58,259 bases of DNA from Gonapodya sp. JEL0774 (GCA_027604505.1 JADIIX010000136.1:4109-62367); one strand, 5' to 3'; shown: positions 34,081-46,900, counted from the stretch's first letter. Notes: a model not told the origin generated them from the letters alone. Translations and numbers: made by a program.

Positions 34081-37000
34081 ATGTCCCCCCACCAATTTAT
34101 GCAGTTCCCTATGAGATCCGTTTTCCAGGCGTTCGCTTCGCAAGCTGCGGTGTCTCCCAATGCGGTTGCTGTCAAGCATTATTGCAATGATGCCTACGGT
34201 GAAACGTCTTATGGACAGTTGTTGGACATGGCTCAACGTTATTGCTACATTATCGGACCTTGTATCAAGGAGCTTGGAGGAGACATGACGATTTTCATTC
34301 ATGTGATGATTTCCCCATCACTGGAGCTGGTGGCCCTCATACTCGCGTGAGCTCTTTCCTTATCGTTCCCCATCCACCAGTGACTCCGTACTGACCTCTT
34401 TCCTTATCGTTTCCCATCCACCCGTGACTCTACTCTGCTGAACACCAGGATATGGTCTGTAAATGGAATCTATGTGCCGTATACCAGAGGAAATCTCCGT
34501 AGATCCAAATTGCTCCTGAGTCGCGTGCAGTCCGAAGTGGGTCCAGGGGCTGGTCATTGTGCTGTTGTGCATGAAAGCGACTTACAATGGTAAGTGTCCT
34601 CCGAGGGATTGCATTTTGGAGATCATATCGATTCCTTTTTACAAGCAGCCTTGCGGACACCGGAGCGTCAATAGTCCATCGACTTTCAAATGAACTTGTT
34701 TTCTTATCCTTGCAGCCGCGATTGCCACTTGACGTCTCGAAATTTATCTGTCCCTTATTGAATCTTGCCTACCTTGTACACACATCGGGCACCACGGGCT
34801 CAGCCAATGCTGTTCTCGTGCCACACTCCACTCTCCTAACCAACCTCGACGAGCTCCAGGAGTCCTACTTTGCTGACACTGATGGGCGATCGCCTGAAGC
34901 GTTTACTACGATCCTATTGAGCCCACCGACATTTGATCCGAGCCTAGTGGAAATGTTCTTGCCACTCATCACAGGTCGCGCCGTCACAATCCCACCAACT
35001 TTGCAATCCTTTCTCTCTGATCCGCTTCCATTACTTAGGGTCTGTGCAGTTACACATTTGTCGTGCACACCATCTCTCTTGCTCGCACTGCCTCATGAGG
35101 CAGTCCGAGATATTCTCCTGGGTCGAACTTCGGTGACGGACTTATCTCTGGGTGGAGAACCATATCCGCTTCGTGCATTGCAAAAAACTTCTGAAAAGAT
35201 CTACATCAGATGTTGGAATCTGTACGGGACGACGGAGTGTTCGGTTTGGGCATGTATCGCTAGGGTCGATGTTGATCAAGCCTCGTCGGGAACCGGAGAT
35301 GATCGCCTGCAATTGGGCTCAACTGTTCCCGACGAGAAGGAACGATCGAATGAGGAGTCTGCTTCATCTTCAAACTCCACTATGCGTCCGCGAAAGCGAA
35401 GACGGGTGCATGCCGCTGCGGTCGAGGACAATCTCGTTCCTTTGGGACAGCCACTGTCGCACACCTGGCTCCTTCTCGTCGATCCCTCCTCAAACGATGT
35501 GTTGTGGTCGAACTCTCCTCAATTTCCCCACAAGCAGCTACCAACCATGTCCGAGTGTGTCGCAGAGGTCTACTTAGGGGGCGCAGACAAAGTGACGTTT
35601 GTGTGGCCTCTGGATGATCCCGGACCACCCCCACCCGTGGTCCGACCCACAAAAGATCTTGTCTCAGTGCGATTCACGGATTCCAATTCATGTCCCACAA
35701 TCTACTTCTTAGAGCGGTGTGACGACCAGGTGAAACGACTCGGAAAAAGGATTCGTCTTGGAGAGATCGCTGCAGCGGTGGAAGCGAGCTTCACCCATGC
35801 AGGCGGAATGTGCCAGTGAGATCCAGAATGAAAATTTTCACTTTCGTTTTCTTGATTTCTTGTCATTTGTAGAGCGATGATGGTGCAGCCAACGCAAAAT
35901 GAATTTTCATCGCATCCTGGAGTCCTAGTTGCCTTTCTTTCCGCCTCCTCACCCGTGAATCACATCCCAACGATTCCGGCATTGATGGAGCTTTCGGAAG
36001 CAATTTCGTTGCTGGAGCTCAATAGTACCAGCCTTGATGTCCTACCAGAGCATGGCAGACCAGACTTTGTGGTCCTGCTTGGCTCTTTGTGGCCAATCAC
36101 AGAGAATTCCAAGCTGGACAAGAGGAATCTCAAGAACATCTTTTGGAATCTTTACACTGTGCGCCAAGATCGAATTGAAAAGGAATCAGAGATTGTACCC
36201 GAACAGGACTTGTTTCGGTATCTGTCGGAACTTGTTTTGAGCCTTGTTCGTGCACGCCTACCTAACAGGCCATCACTACCGATGACAATTGATATGTATT
36301 TCTTGGCTGAAGGCGGATCGTCTTTCGATGGTGCGCAAATAGCTACGGTGCTGGCTCACGAAGTTGCGAAGCGTCGAGGTCCCATGCACAACGATCCTGG
36401 CCTGTTGTTCAAGACTATTTTGAACGGCACATTAAAGGACGTTGTGGATTTAACAATCAATATGATGACGCAAGGCACCAGTGAAACAATGCGGAGCAAC
36501 AAGTACACGCCAACGCCTGAGCGATCCGACGCCAAAACCCTCGTAGAAGCGTCACCTGACGTTATTCTGACTCGTAATTCAGTTTTGGATCTTTCGCACG
36601 ACATAACCGATAGGATTATAGGGGCTCTGGAGCGCCATATTCTTGACCACCACCCCCACAGCGAATCCAGCACTCGCGTCCTATGGCAAGTTCCCCTGAA
36701 CAAATGCGTGGACTCCTCTCCAGTTGTAGCCATCTACCTTGACAAATCCGGTATTGAGAATGTACGCGGTGTTGTTTTTGCAGCATCACACTCCGGCATA
36801 GTTGCGGCTGCAGATTTGGTAACGGGTGAGGTACTTTGGACATCGCAATTAGCAAGATGTGAAGCAGACGTGTTGCTGACTAAAGATGGCAAAAGTGTGA
36901 TTGTTGGCTGCTACGACGGTTGCATATATTTTATCTCATCGAGCACGGGGAAGGTGGAATGGAGCTACAATACCGGTGGTGAAATCAAAGGTGCAGCAGT

Positions 37001-37849
37001 GGAAGACACAGACGGGGGCATTTGGGTGGGAAGCAGAAGTGGAAAGATCATACGGATAGGAGACGGCCGGACGGTGGACTTCATTAACATTGCACCTATC
37101 TTCGGATCACCGACGGTTTATGAAAGCATGCGCTCCGCAGCACACACCACATATTCTGTTTTTGTGGGTACCCTACTGGGTGACGTACTGCACGTGGTTG
37201 CAACACTGGATACTCCCGCGGGATCGACCTCCATGGAGATACGCTGGCGGACCAACCTCGGCAAGCCCGTTTTCTCTTCCGTCATCGGACTCAAAGAACG
37301 GCGCATGGTTTTTGCTGGTTGTGTCGACGGTGGTATGTACGCTCTGGACTGGGCTACCGGAGAACGCGTGAGTCATTCCCTTATCACGTTATCTTCAGTG
37401 TTCTCCATGAACGACTGTTGCAGATCTGGACGCATCGATCTACCCACCCTATATTTTCTACCCCGGTGTACTTTCGTCTTCCTAACGAACTAGACTCAGA
37501 TCGGATTGTTTTCGGAACACATTCTGGATCCCTGATGTGTCTAGATGTTACATCGGGTAGCGTGAAGTGGACGCATATTTCAAAGCCTGCAATGCCGATA
37601 TTTGCCTCACCTTCTGCTGTTGTCGATGGGACAACAGTATCGGTCATTGCAGTCGAAACGAATGGACGGATGTTCATTGTTGATGCGCACACGGGCTCGG
37701 AAATGGTAGCAATCAACGTGCCCGGAGATGCCTTTGCGTCGCCAGTTATCGTTGGGAGGAGGTTAGCTGTTGGAGCTTCTCGAGATGATGTTGTGCGGCT
37801 GATCGATTTTGGCTCAGGCACTGCGCATGGACCGGGACAGTTAAGGTAG
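34081..37849 (+). CDS. AASDH/ACSF4-like adenylating enzyme with carrier domain and PQQ beta-propeller
   Basis: Large protein of the beta-alanine-activating enzyme (AASDH/U26) type. First ATG 34081 (MSPHQFMQFPMRSVFQAFASQ). The adenylation domain has LAYLVHTSGTTGSANAVLVPHSTL (P-loop motif), TTILLSPPTFDPSLVEMFLPLITG, LSLGGEPYPL, WNLYGTTECSVWA and VKRLGKRIRLGEIAAAVE. Then a carrier-domain segment FLAEGGSSFDGAQIATVL (presumed phosphopantetheine Ser in GGSS), and a PQQ-type propeller: GVVFAASHSGIVAAADLVTGEVLW, GKSVIVGCYDGCIYFISSSTGKVEW, GIWVGSRSGKIIRIG, MVFAGCVDGGMYALDWATGER and later repeats, ending SGTAHGPGQLR. A Ser/Arg-rich insertion (SSSNSTMRPRKRRRVHAA) splits the end of the adenylation domain. 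Introns at about 34350-34580, 35817-35875 and 37368-37423. Physiological substrate in fungi is not known. Confidence 0.87.
34352..34430. repeat. Tandem duplication inside an AASDH-like intron
   Basis: A 35-nt block beginning CTCTTTCCTTATCG occurs at 34352-34386 and again at 34396-34430 with two mismatches (T for C, C for A), giving a period of 44. It follows the exon that ends at LALILA, within the first intron, so it should not affect the protein. Confidence 0.9.
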
Positions 37850-38054
37850 AGAAAGTACTTTTCAATCACCCGACAAAACAATGAAAATGTTTTTGTTTCG
37901 GTGATTTGGGGTTGTAATTATGTTGAGAATTTTCAAGTGGTGCCCGTTGGAGGTATCGTGTAAGGAGATTCGTAATATGTGTTACAGCGCATGACAATTC
38001 CCTCCAAACCTATACTACGGTGAAAAGGCACGAACTGCGTCAAGATCAAGTTTG

Positions 38055-41000
38055 ATGTCAGGACACGCGCGGAAAGCGTCACAGCTTGATGCAGCCTTAC
38101 GGATTGCTTCAGGATCCACTTCAACAGTTCCGTCCCCTCGTTTCCTCCCCTCGTCTGCGCCAGCTGCAGATCCCCTGATTTCCCTTTCCGCTGCGCCGTC
38201 TCTCAAGCTTCAACCTGAAGCACAAGACTCGACCCTTGACTTTATTCGCACCCCTAATCTTGATATGAGTGAGGTGGATGAAGAGACTCCTCAAGAACCG
38301 GAGGGTCCAGACGATGAGGTCGAAAATGGTGAAGAACAACAATTGGAGAATGATAATATTCAGCAGAGGCAGGAAGAGTATGGCCATATGCTCGGGATGC
38401 CAAAGTGGAAAGGGTAAGATTATCCGTCTCTCAGTGCACTGATTTTTGGGGGGATTTTAACTTATTGAACTTTACCAATAGCTCACTAGTCAAAAAGCAT
38501 CGTTCAATTGAAGATAGGTGAGTGGGGTTGTAGTTTGTGGGGAAAATGCACAACGCGTTCGGCGGTCGACGCAATCACATGCACACGTATTCGCAAATTG
38601 TCCTGTCTTGTAATCTCATTACCAGTCCTCTTTTCCGCCAATTAATAGAGCCAAAGCTGACATCCACGTGAACCCTTTTCTCACCTCAAAACCCCTTGTT
38701 CCCTTCTGGCTGGACCCAGGCAACATATTGTATTCCATACTTTTCGGCTGGTGGCTGGCTCTATCTTTTCTTATTGTAACTGCCATCCTGGGGTTCCTTG
38801 GTCTCATTGGTACTTTGGGTCGCTCAACGCTTGGAGCATTCGGTGTATTATCAGGGATGTGGTGGGACTTCGAGCGATGTTACTGTTATTCGGAGGTACT
38901 ACTTAGTCTGGCCCGCTACGTATTCTTCCCATTTGGACTGGTGGTGGAGAGGTTGCGTGATCTTCCTCAGAGCACCCGCTTGCATGGCGAACGGGAGAGC
39001 AGAATTGAATCGGAACATGGCAACACCTTCGATGACTACTTTGGACGCTCACCGCTCCTCTCTCGAGTACCGTCCGACCAACTCGAAAGTGGAGAGCGGC
39101 AGCCGCTCTTGTCACGGCGTGAGCAACAGTCGAGCGAACTGCCCGATGAGGGTGAGGACTTCATCGATGATGAGGAGCCGTTTACACCAACAGCAGCTCG
39201 ACCGTATAAAGGCTTATTCCCTTCAAGTGAAACATCGGATCAAGTACATGTGGAATCCAGCTATGGCGGACCGCCCCACCTTCGACCACGCTCTACCCCA
39301 CCACCGCAACATCTTCAAGCCCTTCCTAGTCCGCCCCAATATTCCAGCTCTTATAACCCCAGCGGAATGAATTCGGCTTCTTCCACTCGTCGAGCTTCCA
39401 TAGCTACAGGTGCCGGCACGATTCCCCGACCGCTTCAGAGCCCGGCTGTGCCATTCATCCACTTACACCCCGGTGCATTCCCAGGAGCTGCAGCAAGCTT
39501 TCCTGGTGCCGGTGCGCTTGCTCAAGCTGGATTTACAAGAAGGTCCAAGAACCTAGAATCCCCTCGCGACCCATATTCAACCAGTGTGCCAATTCGAGCA
39601 GTTCTCCACCCTCAGCACTACGATTCGTTTGCGAGCTCCATGTCGCCACAACCTTCGAGCGGGGCGCATGACACCGGTCTGATGTCGGACGAGACTTCTG
39701 ATGAGCTTCTTTCTTCACCACCTCGCAGAAAGCGGGCATCATTGTGGCGACATGCACTGTACCTACCTGAGCACGGTCCAGTGACTTTTAGTCATGTCAT
39801 GGTCAGGTTTCTCCTTTGCGTGATCGTTGTGCCGTGTGTTTGCGTGAGCGCAAGTTTATGCTGGCTGATGGTGGTTCTAGGTACGTTAATTCGTTGTTGG
39901 TGGGTATCGACTTCCTCTCAAATCTGGAACACAAATTGTAAATTCAGTCCCGATGACGAAGCTTCAGTGGAGTGAGTTGCATTGGTTTTTGTGCCACTCT
40001 CAACTTCGCTCTCAATTTTGCTGCAAATACAAGCTTTACTCAAGCACCTGTTCCGCACACCTCGTGAGTTCCTGGGTTGCCAAAAGAATTCTCTCGCGTT
40101 TTGTGAACCTGGAGTTTCTGTGATATTCTTGACACGCTAGTGCGCCTCAGGGTTCGCCGAATTGACGACGTCCAAGTCTCTGTGGCATCTTTTGCTGCTG
40201 CAATGGCTGGTATTCCAACATCACCTCAAGCATCACCTTACATTTCGAAGCCGTCACTTCTGAGACTCAACAGTTACAGGCCGGTCACGAGAAGCTATTC
40301 AAACATGGAGGCAGAAATTCTGCTGTGCATTTATCATGGTGAGCCTCGGTGTCAGAATCTCCCTTTTCGTGTGTGACCAACCGGAATGGATAAACTAATG
40401 CCACCAAAAGCTGTTGGTTGGCTCTATTACAAGACTGTTCTCGACGGTGTCAACATTATAATCGTCAACATGTTCCTTCTTGTCCCCATCACGTTGGTTT
40501 TGGGCTTATTTACTCCACTTCAAAAGACTCCAGAGGGAGCACTGGTGTTGTTCGCGACGAGTCTCGCCGCCGTGGTGCCCTGCGCCTATTTGATCGGGCA
40601 GGCCATTGCTTCTATCGCAGCTCAGGCCAAGAGCATGGCAATGGGTGCTGTTCTTAATGCCACCTTTGGCAGCATCGTCGAAATTTTGTACGTTCGAGTA
40701 GTTTGTGCGTACAACGTGGTTAGGATGAGTTCCAATATTGGACGTCCTCTTCGGCAGACTTTACGCGCTTGCATTGAAGCAGGGGAAGCTGCCACTTGTT
40801 GAGGGTGGATTGATTGGATCGTTTTTATTTGGAATGCTTCTGCTACCCGGTCTCAGCATGGCATTCGGCGGGTTGAAGACTCACGAACAGAAGTTCAACA
40901 GTGAGTTCTTCGCGGAGATAGCGATTTGTTGATCCTAATTATTTTTGTTTAGTCCGAGCCGCAGGCATCACCATTACTCTCCTTTGGGTTGGTGTTATTG

Positions 41001-42406
41001 GTGCTTTCACGCCGACCATCTTCCACCGAGTTTTTGCGAAGTTTGACGTGGTGTGTCAAGAACCAGCGAAGCTCACTGGATGTCATATTGTGCAACCGCA
41101 TCCTCTTACTGATCCACTCTACATGCAAGGGACAAGGTTCGTCTGAAGGAGTGAATAATAATTTGAACGTTCTGCTCCGTTTCTCAATTTTGCTTATGTT
41201 ATTCATGTTTCTGGCTGTCTTTTCGTCTTTTTTAGACCACTAATGCTCATATGTGCAGGTGTATTGATCTTAACCTACCTTGTGGGCATAGTGTTCACCT
41301 TGCATACCCACGAGAAAGCAATCTACAGCAGGAAGAAGAACGACCGGCCTCAGCGAAGGAGGACTCCTATCGAAGACCATTCTCGCCAAATCTCGGTGTC
41401 TTCGCTGAATTCACCTCGCACAGGACCAACTACAGCTGTTCGAAGGCTTGCCTCCAATAGCACCATTCCGGGAGCGTTTCTTCCTGGAGCAACCCCAGCA
41501 GCCTCTACAACAATCAAAAGGGGGAATACTGCAACCGCAGTCGATACTGATTCGAAGCAGGGCACAATAAGGTCGCCCCTTATGAGCACTTCAAATTTGC
41601 TTGCCGGTCGTTCGTCGGAAAAGCCATCCAAATCAATGGACACCGAATCAATTGGGTCTTTTGCATCCACAGAGTCGGAGGACGACGATATTGGCCATGA
41701 TGTGAGTTGGACGTCAACCTAAGGCAAATCAACAATACTTACGTGACCCCTTTTGGAAGCACCCTCAATGGTCCCGCACCAAATCTACTATCATACTTCT
41801 TGTTTGCACCGTCTGTTTTGCAGGAATAGGCGAGATCCTCATTGGCAGCGTTGATATTGTTCTTGATTTTGTCCCACCCAAGTTTGTTGGACTTACACTC
41901 TTTGCGATTGTGCCCTCCATTACGGAATTGTATAATGGCGTTGCATTTGCCCTCACTGACCGCATTCAAATGAGCATGGAAATAGGGAACGCATACACCG
42001 CCCAGGTTGCTTTATTACAGATACCAGTTGTCGTAGCATTTTCGGTGAGAGCACATGTTCACTGGTGGTGAAGATTGATGGTTAAATCAGAATCTGCTCA
42101 CTTCCTCCAACATGATAGGCCTTCTGGGAATGGTATAACCCTGGAGAGACATCTCAGGGTTTCACGCTTGTGTTTCCCACCCTTGATTGCTTTGCAATGG
42201 TCATCAGTTTGTTCTTGCTTGTGAGTGAAGTGCGATGGCGTGTCTTGCGACAGTCGTTACTGAAGTGGTTGTATCCTTAGTCATGGGTGTATTCTGAAGG
42301 CACCGCCAATTACTTCAAAGGCTCCATGTTGCTACTTACATACATTGTTGTACTCGCCGTGTTTTACTTCATCCCCCGCACTGCTTCAACCGATGAAATC
42401 TTCTAA
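38055..42406 (+). CDS. VNX1-like vacuolar cation/H+ antiporter (CAX superfamily)
   Basis: Multi-TM Ca2+:cation antiporter with the long N-terminal region seen in yeast Vnx1. ATG 38055 (MSGHARKASQLDAALRIASG), an acidic stretch (EEQQLENDNIQQRQEE), then the inner-membrane-component segment NPFLTSKPLVPFWLDPGNILYSILFGWWLALSFL. A ~280-residue disordered Ser/Pro-rich loop (RPRSTPPPQHLQALPSPPQ) precedes further TM helices. The exchanger core has AMGAVLNATFGSIVEIL (alpha-1 motif), LYALALKQGKLPLVEGGLIGSFLFGMLLLPGLSMAFGG, then after a cytosolic linker (HEKAIYSRKKNDRPQRRRTP) VGLTLFAIVPSITELYNGVAFALTDRIQMSMEIGNAYTAQVALLQIP (alpha-2). It ends VLAVFYFIPRTASTDEIF before TAA 42404-42406. About ten exons. Probably vacuolar, exchanging monovalent cations or Ca2+ for H+. 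Confidence 0.9.
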
Positions 42407-42440
42407 TCTACTGACGTATAAATGTGAAACGTAGTAATTA

Positions 42441-42496
42441 ATTGCGAACCATCAATTGCGAACCATATTGCGAACCATCAACTTCGCGTGCGAAGT
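42441..42496. repeat. Three ATTGCGAACCAT copies next to a perfect inverted repeat
   Basis: The 12-mer occurs at 42441-42452, 42455-42466 and 42467-42478. Immediately after, 42481-42496 is ACTTCGC-GT-GCGAAGT, a perfect hairpin with 7-bp arms and a 2-base loop. The block lies 35 bases after the VNX1-like stop and about 230 bases before the PHACTR-like start. A role in 3' processing or in the downstream promoter is possible but unproven. Confidence 0.88.
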
Positions 42497-42726
42497 CCAC
42501 CCAACTGAAAACCCCTTCCGCCGCGCCACGTCTTCGCAGTATCCCTGGTTCCATCTTTTGAAAAATCTCACCCACCACGTTTCCTTTACTCAGAAACATT
42601 TGCTCATTGATCTCTCCATCCAAGCCCTTGGCGAGCTTCCACATTGATTCATAGAGATTACCATTCCAATTAACCTGAGTGCTGCACTTCTTTTCAACAA
42701 CACCGACGCCGATCTTCGATCATCGA

Positions 42727-43884
42727 ATGTCTACAGTAGCAGCCGCTTCCACAGTAAGACCTCTCCAAACATTGACGCCCTCTGCGGCCACACATTCACA
42801 AGCCAGCGGGGGTGAGAACACGGACCCAATGAACCCGCGGCTTAGTGACGGACTGGACTCTCATACACGCAGTCCAGAGGAAATGGGGAAGATTGTAACC
42901 GGTGAGTTGTAGAAATTTGTCACCGAAAGAGAGGCAAGGGCCTGGAATGGGAAGGGATCACGATCCCGTTTCAGAGAAAGATGGAGATATGTTCCCGAGC
43001 ATACAGAAAACCATCAAGAGCTTGACTAATTTCATTTCAAGATCTGGGTCGCAGACTCTCCCAACGGATCGATAAAATTGAACTTGAAAATCGGGGTATT
43101 TGGCGCAACCCGGAGGAGAGTCCACGGCGCGAACAAGAAAGGGAGTCTGCAAAAGAAAAACTTGCGAGCAAAATAATACAGCGCCCTACTAAGGTTGATC
43201 TGAAGCTCAGAAATATTTTGAGAGGTGAGTTCAATGGACTTCAAGCACAGTACATCAGCAATGACGCTACCTCAACATCTCCGATAGTTGAGTCAACCGA
43301 CTCTATTGCTGGAAATGCCGGCTATCTCGAAAGGGGCATATCTATTGCCGAGCGATCTCAACAACTCCGGTCGTGTCTAAAAAAACGGCCTGACAGGAGC
43401 GAGCTCATGGCGAAGAACATTATGAAAGGTGCAAGTTTGCGTTGTTTCTGAGAAATGACATTGCGGTTAATGTTTTGTGGCGTTCAAGGTGGTGATATTG
43501 CTCCATCACTTTCGGCGGCTGTGAAATTGCAAGGGACTGCAGAAATCACTCCAACACGATCTGACGTTGTCGCGTCACTGGACGCAAAAATACGTGCAAG
43601 ACCTGCACCAGATGATCCCGAAATTCAGAAGGTCATATTTTGTGAGACTGTGGAAGTGATGCCGACGTTTAGAAAATCAGAATACAGTCGGAAGCCAGAC
43701 CCAACAGTAAGCTCCAGATGAATTGACAAACTTTACATCTAAAGCTCACAAAGCGTCCTCTCAGGCGACTTTCCGCAAGCTTACACCACAATTGAAAGTG
43801 TCTATTCGTGAGGAGCTCAATACATTTAAAAAGACAGAAATGGTAGTGCACGAGGAATCGTTGAGGAACACTTTATTTCACTGA
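42727..43884 (+). CDS. PHACTR-like RPEL protein with PP1-docking C-terminus, 299 aa
   Basis: Exons 42727-42901, 43042-43428, 43489-43706 and 43765-43884 (GT..AG introns) join with every phase consistent to give 299 codons and TGA at 43882-43884. RPEL motifs bind monomeric actin. Here they are: residues 64-78 (RIDKIEL, Pro replaced by Ile), 99-118 (LASKIIQRPTKVDLKLRNIL), 167-186 (LRSCLKKRPDRSELMAKNIM) and a weak fourth near 208-215 (TPTRSDVV). The C-terminus carries an RVxF-type PP1 site, KVIF (235-238), followed by CETVEV, then after SEYSRKPDPT the block FRKLTPQLKVSIREELNTFKKTEMVVHEES and a terminal LFH. This is the order seen in animal phosphatase-and-actin-regulator proteins, but the protein is about half their length. 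A role linking G-actin level to PP1 activity is inferred. The 3' end faces the Set9 gene tail to tail, about 75 bases apart. Confidence 0.88.
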
Positions 43885-43960
43885 TAAATCTTGGGATATA
43901 TGTACAGGTCAAAGTAAAATATACGAGTGATGAAGAAGATAAATTACAGATAATACAATC

Positions 43961-46900
43961 TCAAGAGACCCACGGAATGTCCACTCTGACTTGCTTTACC
44001 CGAACTATCTCTCTGTACAATCCAATTTGTGCATCCCTTTTCTTTCCCAGCGGAATTTCACCAACCGCCAGCACCTTGAGCGCAAGCTCTGAGCCTTTCT
44101 TCCCCTCTCCAAATCGTGAAGAAGGTACGAGGAATGCATCTTCAATCATGCATCTCTTCCAGCGGCCGCCGTAACTTACAAAAACAGGTTGGTTCCGCCG
44201 TACTGGAAGATTTGCAGCAATTCCTTCGTCTGAACGGAAGGGCTGCCTTAAACTCTAGATCGCAATTGAATTCTTCTGCAAACACTCACGTGTGAAGAGT
44301 GATACGTTGAGTCCACATTCTCTCTCTGCGACACTCGCAAGCTCTGGATCAGCTCTGATCACCCCACTTTCGTTCAACTCCTCCATTGTAGATCCGACAC
44401 CTATGGAACGGTAATGGGGAGATTGGAATGGCCACAAGGCTTCAGAGGCGAGTCTCTCGAGATGCTCTTTTTCGCCTGTTCAGTGCGGGGTTACACAACG
44501 ACTCCAGTCCTGCGCACGCATTACCAACCACAAACCATTTGCATCTTTTGATTTTTGTCCGCGACTGGTCACCTCCACCTCATCTCCCCACATCGCCCAT
44601 TTGAACCCCTCCGGAACCTTGCCTGTCTGTAGATAAACAAGAGCCTCGTGTATGCCAGGCACCTGAAAGAAATTGGGATCGGTTGACAACGCGACGAAGG
44701 GTTCGGAAGTATCTGAGAATTGGACGAAAACGTCATGGGGTGGATGTAGTTGTTGACTTTGAAAACAGTGCATTTGTTATATCTGCACTGGCGAGCGATA
44801 ATCTGGTTACTCACAATTCGAAACATCCATCATTTAACACCAAGCTTCGAGCAACAACTGGCGCGTCAGGCATGGTCGAATCCCGTTCATAGGAGGGAAC
44901 AGTCTGAACAATAGAATTGGCGCTCCGCCGAACAGAAACCTTCCAGAATGAAGACGGCTCACAATTGCTGCGCTCCAATTTATTCCGGAATCCGATTTGA
45001 CGAGGATCAGTTGTCGCCGATCAGCTATGTAAGCCCACTGTGAGATAAGCGTTCTAAAACACAGTTTTCAAGCCCCAAACTCACCCCACACTGGCTTCCC
45101 AGAGCGCTGCATGCTCTTTTGCGGTGGTTCCATGGGCAAACTAACCAGCACCTCGGTCCTCTCGTCCAAGTCCGCTCTGTCCATCAGTACAGGTGCCAAA
45201 CCGCTCTCAGCAAAAACCGTCATCGTCACTGGGACCTCGCCAATACCCTCCACCGGTCTCGTCTTGGCGACGGAATACAGTGGAGCAGACACCATGAGGG
45301 ATGCCGCCGGGAGTTCAAATAGAGACAAAGGACCTTGGGAATGTACAGCTTCGACAGCTGTTATGTTCCCCGATGGCATGCCGCCAGCTGGTGTTTCATT
45401 GTTATCAGTACTTTCGGGAGAAATGCCCTCAAGACGCAAGTCAGATGCGGAAAGATGGGGTACGACGCGCAATCTTTCAATCAATTTCATGGACTTCATT
45501 CACACGAGCGATATGTTAGCCAGAAATCCAAGGCTCTACTCGAGTCCGCATCACAAATCACCTTTTCAACTGCCATCTGCATGAGCGGTGACCTCCTCTC
45601 GGGCCACTTTTGGTCGAACAGTGCCTCGTGCCGTCGACATCGGATACACGTACGATCCTTATCCTGTTCACCGATTTCACGCTCTTCGGAAGGGTCCACG
45701 TCTTGCCCGCAAGTCGTGCATGCGTCCGCACCGTTCGTTGCATTTATAGTTGCTGCTGTTCCCATAATCCGATCGAAAGTGTCCTTGACGGAGAAGACAC
45801 CCTGTCGTGGTCGAGATGCGCGTGGCAGTCGCCGAGTTTGGGTGTTTTGATCTTGAGTCGAAGACTCGTCGATTGAATCCACCGATTGAAAATATCCACC
45901 TCGTTCGAGCCTTCCGGAAGAGTTCGATTTTGAAAATGCACGCGTTTCACCCAACGGAGACAGGTTGTTGGACGCACCGCTCGCAAGTGCCGCAGAGGCA
46001 TTCCGCGTTTCCATAGCCAAAATAATTTTCGCCATAGGATGCGGTTATTTCCTCTCCACGACGAATGGGTCGCACAACGGTGAACCATATTATGTTGGTA
46101 CGCTTTTGGGGTGTGAACTGGGATCAACGCAATGAGAACTCTCATACATCCTGAGTAAAATACAAAAATTCAACATACCACACAATTTGGCTCACAGTCG
46201 TGATTAACAAATCTTGCAGGCCCCAAGAAGAGCGAAGAAGCTTTTTTTGAGCTTAGCGTAATGACTGAGAAATCTCGGTCGCTCAGCCATTCCTCATCCT
46301 CTTCGGTAAGTATAGCAATGTACCCAGTGCAAAGGTTGATTTGCTCGCCTGGCACCCAATTTCGCGTGGCCAGAATACATGCTTGGGAGGAATAGGGTTC
46401 TTTGATTTAAAGTACTTTGGTGACGAGAATCTGGCTGCTCACCTTCGGCTTTCTTGGAAACGCGAGAGTATCTATATGTGCGAGAGATCTCATAGCCAGC
46501 TTGAGGATGATACATCAACAGATAACGGTTGACATGCCTTTTCGATAAGCAGGTCAACAAAGATGGATTTAGTTCGTTCCAACGTGACTGTCTCTTGGAA
46601 GTGTGTGACTCACTCCCGAAACTGGGCAAGCTGCTTGTATGGAGTGTATGGAACAAATTTACGAAATAAGCCATAGACCCGCTCCGATATGTAATCGCTG
46701 CAATGAAATCAATAGTTCAGTGACATGTGAATCCACTTCCCGATTCCCTGCATCGATGCAGCCCCAAATGTCACCCCATTCAGCTTCGTCACGCGTAACT
46801 TCACACCAGTTGTGATTGCACTACTCACCTCTTTTCCTGTTCTATCTTCCCTGATTGTTCCAACAAAGCCCGGATGATTTGGTCAGTGGTCCACCGAATA

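Noticed and set aside
40949-41206. 85-codon minus-strand frame within the VNX1-like gene
   Set aside because: Antisense to exchanger TM helices that read clearly on the plus strand.
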